NCBI RefSeq assembly: GCF_022829635.1 | Contig: NZ_JAKSYO010000089.1 | Span: forward strand, 1-64,000 | Length of the DNA: 64,000 nt | Reading direction: 5' to 3' | From: Methylobacterium sp. E-066 | GTDB lineage: Bacteria; Pseudomonadota; Alphaproteobacteria; Rhizobiales; Beijerinckiaceae | Program-made: the position numbers and the translations under genes | Shown here: positions 63,294 through 64,000 of the stretch, in pieces | Numbering within the stretch: the stretch's first letter is position 1 | How the letters are laid out: each line of letters begins with the position of its first letter | Notes under the pieces: generated by a model | Database searches by the model: none | What the model saw: the letters and a program-made list of their open reading frames with translations, nothing else | Told to the model about the DNA's origin: nothing

Positions 63294-63326
63294 GCATCAG
63301 GTGATGCGAAACAGGAGGAAACAACA

Positions 63327-64000
63327 ATGGCTCAAGGACGCGTCGCACTCGTCACGGGCGGCACGCGCGGCATCGGCGCCGCGATCTCGAAGGGCTTGCA
63401 GGCCAAGGGCTACCGGGTTGCGGCCAATTATGCCGGCAACGACGAAGCGGCCCAGGCCTTCAAGGCCGAGACCGGCATCCCGGTCTTCAAGTTCGACGTG
63501 GGTGATTACGAGAGCTGCCAGGCCGGCATCGCGGCGGTCGAGGCCGAACTCGGCCCGGTCGAGGTGCTGGTCAACAATGCCGGCATCACCCGCGACGGCG
63601 CCTTCCACAAGATGGACTTCGCCAAGTGGCAGGCGGTCATCAAGACCAATCTGGACTCGGTGTTCACCTGCACCCGGCCGGTGATCGAGGGCATGCGCAA
63701 CCGCGGCTTCGGCCGGATCATCATCATCTCGTCGATCAACGGCCAGAAGGGCCAGGCCGGCCAGACCAACTACTCGGCCGCCAAGGCCGGCGTGATCGGC
63801 TTCGCCAAGGCGCTCGCCCAGGAAAGCGCCTCCAAGGGCATCACGGTCAACGTGATCGCGCCGGGCTACATCGCGACCGACATGGTGATGGCGGTGGCCG
63901 AGGACATCCGCAACAAGATCATCGCGACGATCCCCACCGGCCGCCTCGGCAAGTCGGAAGAGATCGCCCACGCGGTGGAATACCTGGCGAGCGACGAGGC
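63327..64000 (+). CDS. phaB: Acetoacetyl-CoA reductase (partial, cut by window end)
   Basis: The NADPH-dependent reductase that makes (R)-3-hydroxybutyryl-CoA for PHB synthase. About 225 residues are visible. The SDR cofactor motif is [11 protein letters not shown] near the N-terminus, followed by [11 protein letters not shown]. The catalytic triad region is [21 protein letters not shown] (Ser, Tyr, Lys), and APGYIATDM is the SDR substrate loop. GGAGG lies 7 nt before the ATG. The C-terminal 15-20 residues fall outside the window. Confidence 0.94.
   Translation, partial: MAQGRVALVTGGTRGIGAAISKGLQAKGYRVAANYAGNDEAAQAFKAETGIPVFKFDVGDYESCQAGIAAVEAELGPVEVLVNNAGITRDGAFHKMDFAKWQAVIKTNLDSVFTCTRPVIEGMRNRGFGRIIIISSINGQKGQAGQTNYSAAKAGVIGFAKALAQESASKGITVNVIAPGYIATDMVMAVAEDIRNKIIATIPTGRLGKSEEIAHAVEYLASDE

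Noticed and set aside
1-64000. tRNA, rRNA or CRISPR loci
   Set aside because: No cloverleaf-like tRNA with conserved T-loop bases, no rRNA sequence and no regularly spaced short repeats with unique spacers were seen; the palindromic repeats are few and dispersed.

Overview
The window is about 70% G+C with dense, mostly well-spaced genes on both strands. The gene set points to an alphaproteobacterium of the Methylobacterium/Methylorubrum type: Porin_2-family outer-membrane porins, an alphaproteobacterial polyhydroxybutyrate (PHB) system (phaR, phaA, phaB, phaC), GntR/FCD and PilZ regulators, TspO, a microbial rhodopsin with its retinal-forming oxygenase, and many short palindromic intergenic repeats. 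The assignment is inferred from gene content; no rRNA is present to test it. I see no tRNA, rRNA, prophage, intact insertion sequence or CRISPR array.

Layout. 0.1-5.1 kb: a tricarballylate/citrate-type catabolic island (TcuA-like flavoprotein, divergent GntR/FCD regulator, MHS-type MFS permease, 2-hydroxycarboxylate transporter). 5.4-16.5 kb: five consecutive, same-strand Porin_2 paralogues. Each has its own GC-rich terminator and the same promoter layout (TTGCTC-N17-CAGGAT-like) about 120-145 nt upstream of the start. Four of the five upstream regions are markedly AT-rich. 17-25 kb: an exported OB-fold-like protein, HupE/UreJ, PilZ, DUF421, a gamma-glutamyltransferase, PHB synthase and a lipoprotein. 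25-33 kb: an aminotransferase, small exported proteins, prfB with an intact programmed +1 frameshift, a FadL-type channel, a FAH-family hydrolase, bioB and a sensor histidine kinase. 35-46 kb: glutaryl-CoA dehydrogenase, an AEC transporter, a PLP-dependent Met/Cys enzyme, TspO, PsiE, DUF4337 and an RND efflux pair. 46-50 kb: three glycosyltransferases. 50-59 kb: a cytochrome b/molybdopterin oxidoreductase pair, an SPFH/NfeD pair, rhodopsin plus Blh, a divergent PEP carboxylase homologue and two small membrane or exported proteins. 59-64 kb: an HhH protein, rpmF, phaR, phaA and phaB (cut by the window end).

How the genes fit together. The PHB genes form a carbon-storage module: PhaA condenses acetyl-CoA, PhaB reduces the product, PhaC polymerises it (encoded 37 kb away), and PhaR is divergent from phaA across an intergenic region with a palindrome that could be its operator. 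Rhodopsin and Blh form a self-contained light-driven ion-pumping unit. A PEP carboxylase homologue with several substituted catalytic positions lies convergent to it. The repeated porin cassette looks like successive tandem duplication of a whole promoter-gene-terminator unit, and may give differential surface permeability.

Non-coding space is dominated by at least four families of palindromic repeats found several times in the window, and by a pair of MITE-like elements that share the same palindromic core.
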